DNA from: Microcaldota archaeon
GTDB taxonomy: Archaea > Micrarchaeota > Micrarchaeia > Burarchaeales > JAKAKT01
Direction of reading: 5' to 3'
Length of the DNA: 42,362 nt
Assembly (NCBI GenBank): GCA_021813385.1
Contig: JAKAKT010000030.1
Span: 1 to 42,362 of the forward strand
The notes beneath the pieces are model-generated. The model was not told the origin of the DNA. It worked only from the letters and a program-made list of their open reading frames with translations, and ran no database searches. Shown here in pieces: positions 30,674 to 39,443 of the stretch. Each line of letters begins with the position of its first letter. The stretch's first letter is position 1. Made by a program: the position numbers and the translations under genes.

Positions 30674-31897
30674 CTAGCTCTCCTTCTTCGCTTTCGAAAT
30701 AGAGACCCTCGTTCCTGAACCATCGCGCGTAATCGCCACGTCGAGATTTCCCGCCCCCATCAGTTCCCTCAGCTGGTCGTAGGTGTACATCCCAAGGCTC
30801 TTCGGCTCTTCCTTCCCCTCGCTCTTCTCCCCGGGTTTTCCAGTTTTCTCGATGATTTGCTTCCGCGTTTCGATTACCCTCTGATTCGGCACAAGCTCGT
30901 GCTTTATGAACATCCGCTTCCCGGGCATCGAGCTCTCGAACATGTCATCGAGCTCCACATCTATGATTTTCTTGTCCTGATAGACGAATGGGAGCACGTT
31001 CTCGAATTCCGTCGCCACATCGTTCGCGATTCCCCCGGTCTCGCCCTTCTCCCCAGCGACCACAAACTCACCATTCCCGATATAGCCCACGAACCCGTTC
31101 TCAGTTTCCCACTCCTGCGCCTTGTCCTGAAGAATTTGTGAAACGAGCCGCACAATCACCTTCGCGTCCTCGCTCCCGAACTGCTCCGAATAGCTGTTCA
31201 AATTTGCGACCCGCAGGTTGCAAATCTCGAAGTGTGCCCCCCCGCCAACCAGCTCTTCCAGCTCAGTGCTTATCCGTTTCTCGTCGGGCAAGTCGACAAG
31301 CGGGTCGAACCGCCTCCCGGTTTTTTTCAGGAATATCTTTGTGAGCGAACGAAGCTCTTTCGGCTTGAACGGCTTCCTGATATAATAATCTGCCCCGTAT
31401 TTTATGCCCTTGAACCTGTGCTTCGCGACGTCAGCAGCTGAAACTATTATCACAATCATGTCCTTTGTCGCCGGGTCCTTCTTGATTGTCTGGCAGATGT
31501 CCAACCCGTCGACTCCTGGAAGCATCAGGTCGAGAATAACGAGGTCCGGCTTCCATTCGCGGGCCTCCTTAAGGCCACTTGTGCCGTCGAAGGCCTGCTT
31601 TATGTCATACCCCTCGCCAAGCGTAGCTTTCTCGAGGTCGTTTATGTTCCTGTCATCTTCCACAATCAGTATTTTTTTCACTTGCTTCGGATACAGATAG
31701 TACCAGGTGACGGCGTTCCCAATCTTCCTTGCTTCTATGGGTGCCCCCGAGCCCTTCATCTCGCCGAGCTTCTTTGATACGGACCCCTTCAGAATACCGC
31801 TTAGTTTTGATATCTCGGTTTCAGTGAGCCCATCGCCAGACTCTACGGCCTTCAATATCTTCGACTCTTCGTTCAGCGCTTCGTTTTGCTCTGGCAT
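30674..31897 (-). CDS. Response regulator: winged helix - receiver - degenerate GGDEF-like
   Basis: Numbering is from the possible longer start at 31909. Residues about 10-73 form a winged helix (ILKAVESGDGLTETEISKLSGILKGSVSKKLGEM). Residues 78-195 are a complete receiver domain with acidic pair DD (85-86), phosphoacceptor Asp127 in LVILDLMLPG, Ser157 and Lys179. Residues about 203-300 resemble a diguanylate cyclase fold with the signature reduced to GNGEF (278-282), hence probably inactive. The end is Lys/Glu-rich. ATG 31897 is preceded by GGTGGTG, so it may be the true start. The gene is divergent from the histidine kinase, its likely partner. Confidence 0.82.
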   Translation of the reverse strand: MPEQNEALNEESKILKAVESGDGLTETEISKLSGILKGSVSKKLGEMKGSGAPIEARKIGNAVTWYYLYPKQVKKILIVEDDRNINDLEKATLGEGYDIKQAFDGTSGLKEAREWKPDLVILDLMLPGVDGLDICQTIKKDPATKDMIVIIVSAADVAKHRFKGIKYGADYYIRKPFKPKELRSLTKIFLKKTGRRFDPLVDLPDEKRISTELEELVGGGAHFEICNLRVANLNSYSEQFGSEDAKVIVRLVSQILQDKAQEWETENGFVGYIGNGEFVVAGEKGETGGIANDVATEFENVLPFVYQDKKIIDVELDDMFESSMPGKRMFIKHELVPNQRVIETRKQIIEKTGKPGEKSEGKEEPKSLGMYTYDQLRELMGAGNLDVAITRDGSGTRVSISKAKKES

Positions 31898-31984
31898 CGG
31901 CACCACCATTTTTAATGTTGTCCTAAATATCTATAACCATCCAATAACAAGGCGAATAAGGAATATAAAGACTGGGGTTCAGCG

Positions 31985-34525
31985 ATGGTTCTTGACCAGA
32001 AGCAATTAGAGGCACTAAAGCTCCTTTCCAGCCTTTCCGACAGCGCTTCGGAGACCCAAGAATTCCCGCATTTTCTTGCAAGCATTTCCCAGCGGATATC
32101 CCAGACGACAGGATTTGAGAAATTGGTACTCGCAATACCCTGGGGCGAGTCAGAGTTCGAGCTATATGATTGCGAGGGGGGGGAGTGCCAAAGAAAATCC
32201 CTGGCATCATCGGGCTCTTCCTTCCAGGCTGCAATGGTTGAGGGCAAGCCTGTTGCGGATTTCAGCCTCGGCAAGTTTTCGCAATACTTCGACATGAGAA
32301 AGCTGCAATCAGAGGGCTACAAATCCTGCATAACTTTTCCGTTTTACGGAAAGATAGGGGCAATATCGTTCATCAGCAGGGGCAAGGACAAGCTTGGCCA
32401 GGGCGAAGAAGAGCTCCTCAAGGCTATTGCTGGCTCGATAGGGCTTTTTGTGAAATCCGTGGCTTCGGCAAGCGGCAAAGAGGACGCAACGCGAATGTGC
32501 AGCATAGTTTTCGACAGTTCCTCAGAAGCTGTCTTCATCGCTGAACCGAGCGGGAAAATCGTTTCTGCAAACGAACGGGCGTCTGACCTTTCCGGCTTCT
32601 CTTCTGAAGACCTTTCCCAAAGGAGCCTTTTCGATTTTTACCCCGAATCTCGTGATGTTGTCGAACGGGTCTCAAGGGCGAAGGGCGGGGGCATGCAGGA
32701 GTTTGTCTCCCTTTTCAGGAAGAAAAGCGGCGAAGCTTTTGTGAGGACAAGAATTCGCGCGGTTAAGGATGACAAGAAGCCGCTCCTGGTATTCTCCTGC
32801 CTCGATGTGACTGAAGGGCTGCTTTCAGGCGCATACGAAGGCCTTCTGTATGGTTTTGGCGACATATCTTTCGCTATAGACGCTGAAAAACGGTTTATCT
32901 CCATAAGCAATAACATCCAGCAGCTGCTGGGCTATTCAAAAGAAGAGCTAGTAGGCGAACCTTTCGCGACAATCGTAGCCACAAAAGACAACACCCTCAT
33001 AAACGAACTCATCTCCTGGATGAAGGACAAGTCCGAGAAAGTCGACGGCCTCGAGATGCACATCGTTTCCCGGTCAGGCTCGGCGCGCGCATTCCTCCTC
33101 GGGGCCAGGGGTTTCTTCGACTCCAGCGGAAAGCTCATGAGAATCCATGGCATTTTGAGGGATATCGAACAGGTAAAGAAGGCGACCGGGCAGGAGAGTT
33201 TTTATTCAGAGATGCTCGAGGACCTCTCAGATGCAGTCTGGGGGGCGGATGAGGGAGGTTATGTTCGCTACTGGAACAAGGCAGCTGAGCGGCTCCTCGG
33301 CTACCCCAAAGGGGAAATAACAGGAAAGGACGCGCGCATAATTTTCCCTCCGGAAAAGGAGTGGGAATTGCCCTGGGCCCTCGGGGGGAAGGGTTTCGCA
33401 AAATCATACGATTCGCAGAGGGCGAAAAAGGACGGCGAGCTTGCCGAGTTCCGCGTCACCTCAAAACTAGTGAAAGACCAGTCCGGCAAGACCATCGGGT
33501 ATGTCGAAATCCTTCGGGACACTGAGCTCGAAAAAAGGCTCAAGGAAGCCGAGAAGAGGAACAGGGACCTCGAAGGGCTGAACAAGAAATTGCGGGAGAG
33601 AAACGACCTCGAGGCAGCTTTCGTTTCCAACGTCTCGCATGAGATAAGAACGCCCCTTACAAACATACACGGCTACTCCTTGCTTGTTCAGGAGGACGCC
33701 GGCAAACTGAATCCAGAGCACAGGAAATACGTCGACATCATCGCTAGCGAAACTGAGCGGCTAAGGCGCCTCATAAACGATGTTCTTGACATGTCCCGCC
33801 TCGATTCGATGAGATTCAAGCTTGAGCCACGGGAGTTTGAACTCTCATCCTTACAGGAGAAGTGCTCGTGCACATATCTCGCTGAGAAAAAAGGCCTTTA
33901 TGTCAATTGGGAACTTGAGGATGGCCTCCCCGGCATTTATGCTGACCCAATCCGCATCTCACAGGTGCTCATAAACCTCATCTCGAACGCCATAAAATTC
34001 ACTGAAAAAGGCGGAATAACCGTAAGGGCTTCGAGGAAGGGCAGAACTAGCATCCAGGTTGATGTAATAGACACCGGTGAAGGGATTCCTGACAGCGAGC
34101 TCGCTTCAATCTTCAAGCGTTTCTACCAAACCAGTGGAGGAAAGAAACGTGGGGGCACCGGCCTTGGGCTTGCAATCACGAAGCAGATAATCGAGCTTCA
34201 CGGAGGCAAGGTTTGGGCCACCTCGAAAGTAGGCGAGGGAAGCGTATTCTCCTTCACATTGCCCACGAAGAAAAAAACCCCCAGGGGGACGAGGAAGAAA
34301 GCGCCCGCGCTGAAAAGCGAAGCCCCGAGCTCTTCATCCAGCCAAGCTAAAGCGGAACCGGACCAAAAACTAAGCGCCGACTCGGGTCCTCCGATATCCC
34401 AATCAAAACTCGAAATCCAGGTAGAGCAGAAGCAAGGGCAACCAAAAACCCAGGAGAAACCTGAAAACGCCGAAGGCGAGACTGAATCAGAGGGGAACGC
34501 ACGACCTACAGCACTCTTCTTTTAA
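31985..34525 (+). CDS. Soluble sensor histidine kinase with GAF-like and three PAS domains
   Basis: 846 residues without membrane segments, so it probably senses a cytoplasmic signal. Domains in order: GAF-like (about 5-160), PAS (170-278), PAS (285-400), PAS (405-515), coiled coil (515-545), HisKA with His552 in VSHEIRTPLTN, and HATPase with N box NLISNAIKF (664-672), DTGEG (696-700) and GTGLGLA (724-730). A low-complexity tail (762-846) is rich in Lys, Ser, Glu and Gln. It is transcribed away from the response regulator, with a shared AT-rich spacer (31910-31984). Its 3' end overlaps the convergent nucleotidyltransferase gene by 20 nt. Confidence 0.92.
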   Translation: MVLDQKQLEALKLLSSLSDSASETQEFPHFLASISQRISQTTGFEKLVLAIPWGESEFELYDCEGGECQRKSLASSGSSFQAAMVEGKPVADFSLGKFSQYFDMRKLQSEGYKSCITFPFYGKIGAISFISRGKDKLGQGEEELLKAIAGSIGLFVKSVASASGKEDATRMCSIVFDSSSEAVFIAEPSGKIVSANERASDLSGFSSEDLSQRSLFDFYPESRDVVERVSRAKGGGMQEFVSLFRKKSGEAFVRTRIRAVKDDKKPLLVFSCLDVTEGLLSGAYEGLLYGFGDISFAIDAEKRFISISNNIQQLLGYSKEELVGEPFATIVATKDNTLINELISWMKDKSEKVDGLEMHIVSRSGSARAFLLGARGFFDSSGKLMRIHGILRDIEQVKKATGQESFYSEMLEDLSDAVWGADEGGYVRYWNKAAERLLGYPKGEITGKDARIIFPPEKEWELPWALGGKGFAKSYDSQRAKKDGELAEFRVTSKLVKDQSGKTIGYVEILRDTELEKRLKEAEKRNRDLEGLNKKLRERNDLEAAFVSNVSHEIRTPLTNIHGYSLLVQEDAGKLNPEHRKYVDIIASETERLRRLINDVLDMSRLDSMRFKLEPREFELSSLQEKCSCTYLAEKKGLYVNWELEDGLPGIYADPIRISQVLINLISNAIKFTEKGGITVRASRKGRTSIQVDVIDTGEGIPDSELASIFKRFYQTSGGKKRGGTGLGLAITKQIIELHGGKVWATSKVGEGSVFSFTLPTKKKTPRGTRKKAPALKSEAPSSSSSQAKAEPDQKLSADSGPPISQSKLEIQVEQKQGQPKTQEKPENAEGETESEGNARPTALFF

Positions 34526-35864
34526 TCCAGTCGTAAATCGTTTCCGGGTCCTCGTAGCGCATCGAGAAGTTGCCCTCCCCGCTGCTGATTATCCCCATCT
34601 TTTCAAGTTTTGTGAGCGACCTGTCAAGCTGTTCCTTCGGGACCTTGCTCACCTTGCTGAGAGCTTCGCTGCCCAGTTCCCCGAACTCCACGAGAGTCAT
34701 GCAAACCTGCAATTCGTCCCGCTCAAGTTTCTTGAAAACGGGGATTTTGTCGAGTATCGAGCTCACTCTCTCAATTTTTTCTATATTGGGCGAGAGCACT
34801 CCGCTAACTTGGGTGGATGCCTGAACCTTTACGATGGGGCCCACAACCGAGCCGCTCGCAACGCTCGCTTTCCTTTCTATTATGCACCCGGAACCTATTA
34901 TGGCCCTGCTTGCTACGAATACGCCTTCCCCGAGTTCGCTCTTGTCCCCTATGATGCAGCTCTCGACCTTGCATCCGGAGCCCAGCTTCACTGAGTCGTG
35001 GAGAATCGCGCCGGTTATCTCGGAGCCGCTCCCGACCTGGCAGTTGTTCCCAATCACGGTGTTCGGGCCTATGAGCACATCCGCGCCAACCTGCGCCCCA
35101 TCGCCGATTATGAAAGGCGGGATGAGTTTTGCGTTCCTGCTGACGAACGCCTTTTCCCCGGTTTGTCCTGAAGCGAGCCCGCCCAGCATATACCGGTTTC
35201 CTGATAGATAGTTCGCAATCGAGCCTACATCCTTCCAATACCCCTCTTGTGCGACCCCATAAACGGGCTTCTTCTGCTCGAGGAGGGATGGAAAGACATC
35301 AAGGGAGAAATCACATCTCCCATCTGGGATAAAGTCAAGGATTTCGTGGGAGAATGAGTATGTGCCGGTGTTCGCAAGGTTCGAAAAGCATTCCCCGGTC
35401 CCGGGCTTCTCGAGGAACCGTTTTACCCTACCGTCCTCCTCAAGCTCCGCAATCCCATAAGCGCTTGGGTTCTCAACTTTCGTGAGCGATATGGTCGCGA
35501 CCCCCCGGTGCGCCGCAAGGTGTTCGCGCAGGTCGATGGAAGAGATTATGTCACCCTGCGTAACGAGAAAATCGGAATCGAGCTTCCACCTGACATTCCT
35601 GACCGCCCCCGCCGTCCCAAGGGGGACAGTTTCCTCAACTACTTCGACTGGGATTTTGTAGTTAGCCTTTTTCACGTGCTCGTCAATTTGCTTAGCCAGG
35701 TAGTTTGTGGTCACAATCGCTCCGTCGATTCCTGCCCCCGCCAGCCTTTCGATTATATGGTCGAGAATCGGCTTATTAGCTACAGGCAGCATTGGTTTTG
35801 GGACCGTGTAAGTCAGGGGCCGGAGCCTTGTGCCGAGCCCGCCAGCGAGAATGACCGCTTTCAC
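34506..35864 (-). CDS. Sugar nucleotidyltransferase with left-handed beta helix and C-terminal winged helix
   Basis: Makes an NDP-sugar from NTP and a sugar 1-phosphate. The nucleotidyltransferase signature VILAGGLGTRLRPLTYTVPKPMLPVANKP starts the protein. VTQGDII and FLEKPG are further family motifs, and GYWKDVGSIANYL ends the domain at about 235. Hexapeptide repeats (IIGDGAQVGADVLIGPNTVIGNNC onwards) follow to about 365. The last 80 residues resemble a winged helix (ELGSEALSKVSKVPKEQLDRSLTKLEKMGII), an unusual fusion. The start is GTG 35864, where homology begins; the frame runs 82 codons further upstream through the aminotransferase gene, which is not credible. Substrate not determinable. 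Confidence 0.88.
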   Translation of the reverse strand: MKAVILAGGLGTRLRPLTYTVPKPMLPVANKPILDHIIERLAGAGIDGAIVTTNYLAKQIDEHVKKANYKIPVEVVEETVPLGTAGAVRNVRWKLDSDFLVTQGDIISSIDLREHLAAHRGVATISLTKVENPSAYGIAELEEDGRVKRFLEKPGTGECFSNLANTGTYSFSHEILDFIPDGRCDFSLDVFPSLLEQKKPVYGVAQEGYWKDVGSIANYLSGNRYMLGGLASGQTGEKAFVSRNAKLIPPFIIGDGAQVGADVLIGPNTVIGNNCQVGSGSEITGAILHDSVKLGSGCKVESCIIGDKSELGEGVFVASRAIIGSGCIIERKASVASGSVVGPIVKVQASTQVSGVLSPNIEKIERVSSILDKIPVFKKLERDELQVCMTLVEFGELGSEALSKVSKVPKEQLDRSLTKLEKMGIISSGEGNFSMRYEDPETIYDWIKRRVL

Positions 35865-35926
35865 AAGTCCCTTTCCGCAAGAAAGAATAAAAAACATGCA
35901 GGAAGAAGGGGCATCCGGCAATCGGC

Positions 35927-37228
35927 TTACTTCGGAATCCTGACTTTTCCTCTCCTCAGGTTTTCCACGTGCTCGCGGATGATTCCGCCTGCCCTCATTA
36001 TCGTCTCCTCGCTCACAAGCGGGGTCACCCGGAAGTAAATCTTGCCGGGGGAGAAGCATTCCGCGCGCGGGTTCTTCCTGTGGAGCGTGAATCCTATGCC
36101 CGGTGCGCACACGACTCCGGTCTCGTAAATAAGGCTCTTTACGAATCCTATGTCAGTTACCTTCTGGTCCCCCAGGTCCAGGCCGACCCAGCGGTAGAAC
36201 GCAGCGCCCGGGTCCGGGCCGAGAATAATTCCGTCAATCCCGGAGAGCGCCTTCTTGGTAGCTTCCTGCCGGAGGCGGGTCTGTTCCCTAAGGTGCGGCA
36301 AGTGGTTTTCCTTTTTTATTATCTCCGCAGCTCCAATCTGGAGCCCGTTCGGGGAAAGTCTCCCCATCTGGTCATTCTCGAGCCTTTTGTAAATGTCCAT
36401 GACCGGGGTTCCTTTTTTGAAATTCTCGCATATCCCCCAGCCCACCCTTGAGCCGCAAAGCTGGTATTCCTTCGAGAGGCTCCCCATCTGGATTATCGGG
36501 ACGTCGTCTGCAAGCGTTGATATGTGAATCGGCTGGTTGCCGCCGAATCTGGTCAAGTAATACACTTCATCTGCGAGCACAAACAGGTTATTCTCCCTGG
36601 CGACCTCCAACAATTCGAGGAGCGATTTCTTCGAGTATATCGCGCCCGTCGGGTTGTTCGGGTTTATCACGACAAGGCATTTGAGCCGTATCCCCTCGGC
36701 ATTGGCTTCGCGGATCAGGTCCCGCATATGCGCGATATCGGGGTTCCCGTCCTTATCCGCACCGTACATGAATGCGTGCCCGCCGTTTTTCACAACCTCC
36801 GTCATATAAAGCGGATATCCCGGGTCCGGGAGCAGGATGCCTGACCGCGAATCCATCGTCTGGCCGATGATTTTCTCGATAAACCAGCTCCCCCCGTCGC
36901 CAGTGAGAACGAAATCATCCTCAGGCCTCTTGCCGGTTTCCCTTTCCTGCTTGTCGGCTATTGCCTGGATGAGGGGGCCGTGGCCACGGGAGGGGAAATA
37001 ACTCCCGTCCCATTTCTTTATGCTCTCCGCGAGTATGGACGTAAAGTCCTTCGGGGCTCCGAAGACAGGGCCAGAGAGATTGCCCAAATTAAGTTTGATG
37101 ATTTCAAGATTCGGGTTCTTCTCCTTCGCTTCATCCGCCCAGACCTCGACTCTGCGCAAAAGGTACTCGCGGCCATGCCTATCGTTTACGAAAGGTTTTT
37201 TCCCATGAGCTGAAATCGGCATATCCAC
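35927..37228 (-). CDS. PLP-dependent aminotransferase, class I/II
   Basis: A fold-type I aminotransferase. Cofactor and substrate residues are in place: NPNNPTG (189-195), Asp220 and Tyr223 in ADEVYY, the Schiff-base Lys253 in GSLSKEY, and Arg261 in SRVGW. 433 residues. It starts at GTG 37228 after AGGTGATTGC. It lies 62 nt upstream of the nucleotidyltransferase on the same strand, so the two may share a transcript. The substrate cannot be read from the sequence; alanine or aspartate aminotransferase types are the closest in style. Confidence 0.9.
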   Translation of the reverse strand: MDMPISAHGKKPFVNDRHGREYLLRRVEVWADEAKEKNPNLEIIKLNLGNLSGPVFGAPKDFTSILAESIKKWDGSYFPSRGHGPLIQAIADKQERETGKRPEDDFVLTGDGGSWFIEKIIGQTMDSRSGILLPDPGYPLYMTEVVKNGGHAFMYGADKDGNPDIAHMRDLIREANAEGIRLKCLVVINPNNPTGAIYSKKSLLELLEVARENNLFVLADEVYYLTRFGGNQPIHISTLADDVPIIQMGSLSKEYQLCGSRVGWGICENFKKGTPVMDIYKRLENDQMGRLSPNGLQIGAAEIIKKENHLPHLREQTRLRQEATKKALSGIDGIILGPDPGAAFYRWVGLDLGDQKVTDIGFVKSLIYETGVVCAPGIGFTLHRKNPRAECFSPGKIYFRVTPLVSEETIMRAGGIIREHVENLRRGKVRIPK

Positions 37229-37330
37229 GCAATCACCTATCTCTGGTTATTCCACCGTCTAAGTCGTTTAAGGCTAAGTATTTCTTTCGTGCTTTATAAG
37301 TTTAATACGTCAAGTGCCGAATTTACGCTT

Positions 37331-37341
37331 ATTTTAAATAT
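37331..37341 (+). promoter_or_regulatory. TATA box of the PspC gene
   Basis: ATTTTAAATAT lies about 35 nt before ATG 37373. A short leader with GGGGGATAATT precedes the start. Confidence 0.5.
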
Positions 37342-37372
37342 CTTCCCTCCCAATTCCATCAGGGGGATAATT

Positions 37373-37672
37373 ATGGAAAGACTTTATCGCTCAAGAGACA
37401 ACAAATACCTGTTTGGCATATGCGGCGGCATAGGCGAATACTTCAACATCGACCCGACCATAGTGCGCTTGATTGTTGTGGTGCTTGCGCTTGTGAACTT
37501 AGCCAGTTCGCTTATAGCACTAGTCATTTTCTACATCGTAGCCTACTTCATAATCCCGGAACATCCGGATGAGGGCGGGCAAGGGAAGGGAAGGCAAAAG
37601 GATAAGGGCGAAAAAGAAGGAAAGAATGCGCCTAAAGAAAAAAGCCTAACGACGAGGCCAAGAAAGAAATAG
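37373..37672 (+). CDS. PspC domain membrane protein
   Basis: A small membrane protein of the phage-shock PspC type. RLYRSRDNKYLFGICGGIGEYFNIDPTIVRLIVVVLALVN is the complete PspC signature, followed by a second hydrophobic stretch up to IIPE and a Lys/Gly-rich tail. 99 residues from ATG 37373; the frame extends 28 codons upstream without support. In bacteria PspC takes part in membrane stress response, and in archaea its role is largely unknown. It precedes an ABC exporter by 28 nt. Confidence 0.9.
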   Translation: MERLYRSRDNKYLFGICGGIGEYFNIDPTIVRLIVVVLALVNLASSLIALVIFYIVAYFIIPEHPDEGGQGKGRQKDKGEKEGKNAPKEKSLTTRPRKK

Positions 37673-37700
37673 TGGCCGCATCCAAGGAGATTCGATTTCG

Positions 37701-38786
37701 ATGCCAGCCCGTAGGGGGTTATTCCCGCTTCTCAAGCGAGAGTACTGGGGCCTTCGTGCCAACACTCTCCTTCTCCTAGTTGTCTTCATCCTCCCAGTTT
37801 CAATGGGACTAATGTTCGGGACTTTAAAGAACATCTCTCCCAAGAGTGCACCCGCGGGAATCTTTCCGGAACCAGGCGCAAACGAAGAGGACGTCCGGGC
37901 TGCGGATGGGGTTGTGTCTTTTTTCGCAAGAACAAGCCCGGAGCCAGCTTTTGACGAAAAAAAACTCTACAGGGAAGAGTATTATTTTTTCGTTGGGGTG
38001 CCGCCAGGATTCAGGAACGGAGTGTCGGAAATCAAGGTCTATGTTGATTCGTCAATGTCCCCGGTTGCCGAGCTCTCGCCATACGTAAAGGACATGATAC
38101 TCTACGGGCTGTCGAAGTGGTACAGCTGGGCGCCGAATATAGATATAATCCGGGTAGGGAAGGATGCGATGCCGTTCCAATACCTAATTCCCGGAATAGT
38201 GATAATGCTCACCGCCGCCATCGGGCTAATAACAGTGCCTTTTTCGCTTTCACAGGACCGGGATGTGCTCTCGCGGGTTCTTCTCAATGTGCAGGTCCCG
38301 TCTTTCGTAGCAGGAAAACTCCTCTTTGCTTCAATCCTCTCCCTCGCGCAGTTCTTGATTTTGCTCGTCACCCAGCATCTCGCTGGCGCCCCGGGCGCAT
38401 TCATGATAATAAATTTTTTGTCCGTCTCAACATTGGTGCTCTCCTGCCTTTTCTTTACCTCCCTTGGGGTTAGCGTAATGTTCCTAACTCGTTTCGGGGA
38501 GGCAGGGAAGCAGATAAACGCCGTCCTTTTAGGGTCCGCTGTTCTTTTCTCGGGAGCCTTCTACCCTGTGGGCTTTTTTCCCTCAGTGCCCGGTTTTGGC
38601 GACATACTCCAGACGATTGGCAAATCCAATCCAGCCTATTTTTTTGTGGTGCTGATGAGGGGGTTTGGCATACGGGGACTTGGGCCGGAAGTTTTCTACG
38701 ATTACCTGGCGATTGCATCCGCTTTCACGTTGCTCGCGATTTTAGTCTTCACTTACTTAGTTTACAGGAGGAAGAAAAATGGTTGA
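37701..38786 (+). CDS. ABC-2 type transporter permease
   Basis: The membrane part of an ABC exporter. The first membrane segment is at about 22-40, a large extracytoplasmic domain follows (40-155), and five hydrophobic segments then occur between 155 and 355, the usual layout of ABC-2 permeases of the NatB type. It ends in YLVYRRKKNG and overlaps the ATPase gene by 8 nt, so they form one unit. The exported substrate is unknown. Confidence 0.88.
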   Translation: MPARRGLFPLLKREYWGLRANTLLLLVVFILPVSMGLMFGTLKNISPKSAPAGIFPEPGANEEDVRAADGVVSFFARTSPEPAFDEKKLYREEYYFFVGVPPGFRNGVSEIKVYVDSSMSPVAELSPYVKDMILYGLSKWYSWAPNIDIIRVGKDAMPFQYLIPGIVIMLTAAIGLITVPFSLSQDRDVLSRVLLNVQVPSFVAGKLLFASILSLAQFLILLVTQHLAGAPGAFMIINFLSVSTLVLSCLFFTSLGVSVMFLTRFGEAGKQINAVLLGSAVLFSGAFYPVGFFPSVPGFGDILQTIGKSNPAYFFVVLMRGFGIRGLGPEVFYDYLAIASAFTLLAILVFTYLVYRRKKNG

Positions 38787-39426
38787 TGCAATCATCGCAA
38801 AAGGCGTAACGAAGCGATTCGGAAAAATCTTCGCCCTGAAAAATGTTTCACTAACGGTTCCTTCGGGCGCAATATACTGCATCGCAGGGCCCAATGGAAG
38901 CGGGAAGACAACGCTTCTCGATATCCTCTCCGGCTCACGCTCACCCGATTCTGGGTCTGCGTCGATAAATCTGAGCATCGGCTATTGCCATCAGAACCCG
39001 CTTTTATACTCAGACTTGACAGTTCACCAAAATTTTATTCTGTTCTCTGAGATGCTCTTTGCAAGCCAAGCGAACAGGGAAAGCTTAATGTCGCTCCTCG
39101 GGCTTGGGAACTTCTCGAGCAAAAAAGTTCTTGAGCTCTCATCAGGCACAAAGAAAAAAATGGAACTCGCAATCGCCCTTTTGTCCAATCCCGAAATCAT
39201 ACTCCTTGATGAGCCGACAACAGGCCTGGACAAAAAAAGCGTTGAGGACCTGCTTGCATTTATCCGCGGCCTTAAGGGTAAGAAAACACTGGTTATAGCA
39301 ACGCACCAGCTGTCCGACCTGGAAAATGTAGCGACGCACCTGCTTGTTTTGAAAAATGGGGAAAAGCTATCCGATGGGGAACTGTCGGGTTCTCTTGAAA
39401 AAAACTACAATAAAATAATAAAATGA
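38779..39426 (+). CDS. ABC transporter ATP-binding protein
   Basis: The ATPase of the exporter encoded just before. Walker A GPNGSGKTT, the Q loop in GYCHQNPLLY, signature LSSGTKKKMELA (LSSGT instead of LSGGQ), Walker B IILLDEPTTGLD and the switch histidine in ATHQ are all present. 215 residues, compact for the family. It ends 17 nt before the convergent lipoprotein gene. Confidence 0.93.
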   Translation: MVDAIIAKGVTKRFGKIFALKNVSLTVPSGAIYCIAGPNGSGKTTLLDILSGSRSPDSGSASINLSIGYCHQNPLLYSDLTVHQNFILFSEMLFASQANRESLMSLLGLGNFSSKKVLELSSGTKKKMELAIALLSNPEIILLDEPTTGLDKKSVEDLLAFIRGLKGKKTLVIATHQLSDLENVATHLLVLKNGEKLSDGELSGSLEKNYNKIIK

Positions 39427-39443
39427 AAAGAAGAGAGAGCGTT

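Noticed and set aside
35865-36110. 82-residue N-terminal extension of the nucleotidyltransferase
   Set aside because: It lies across the aminotransferase gene in another frame, and homology starts exactly at GTG 35864.
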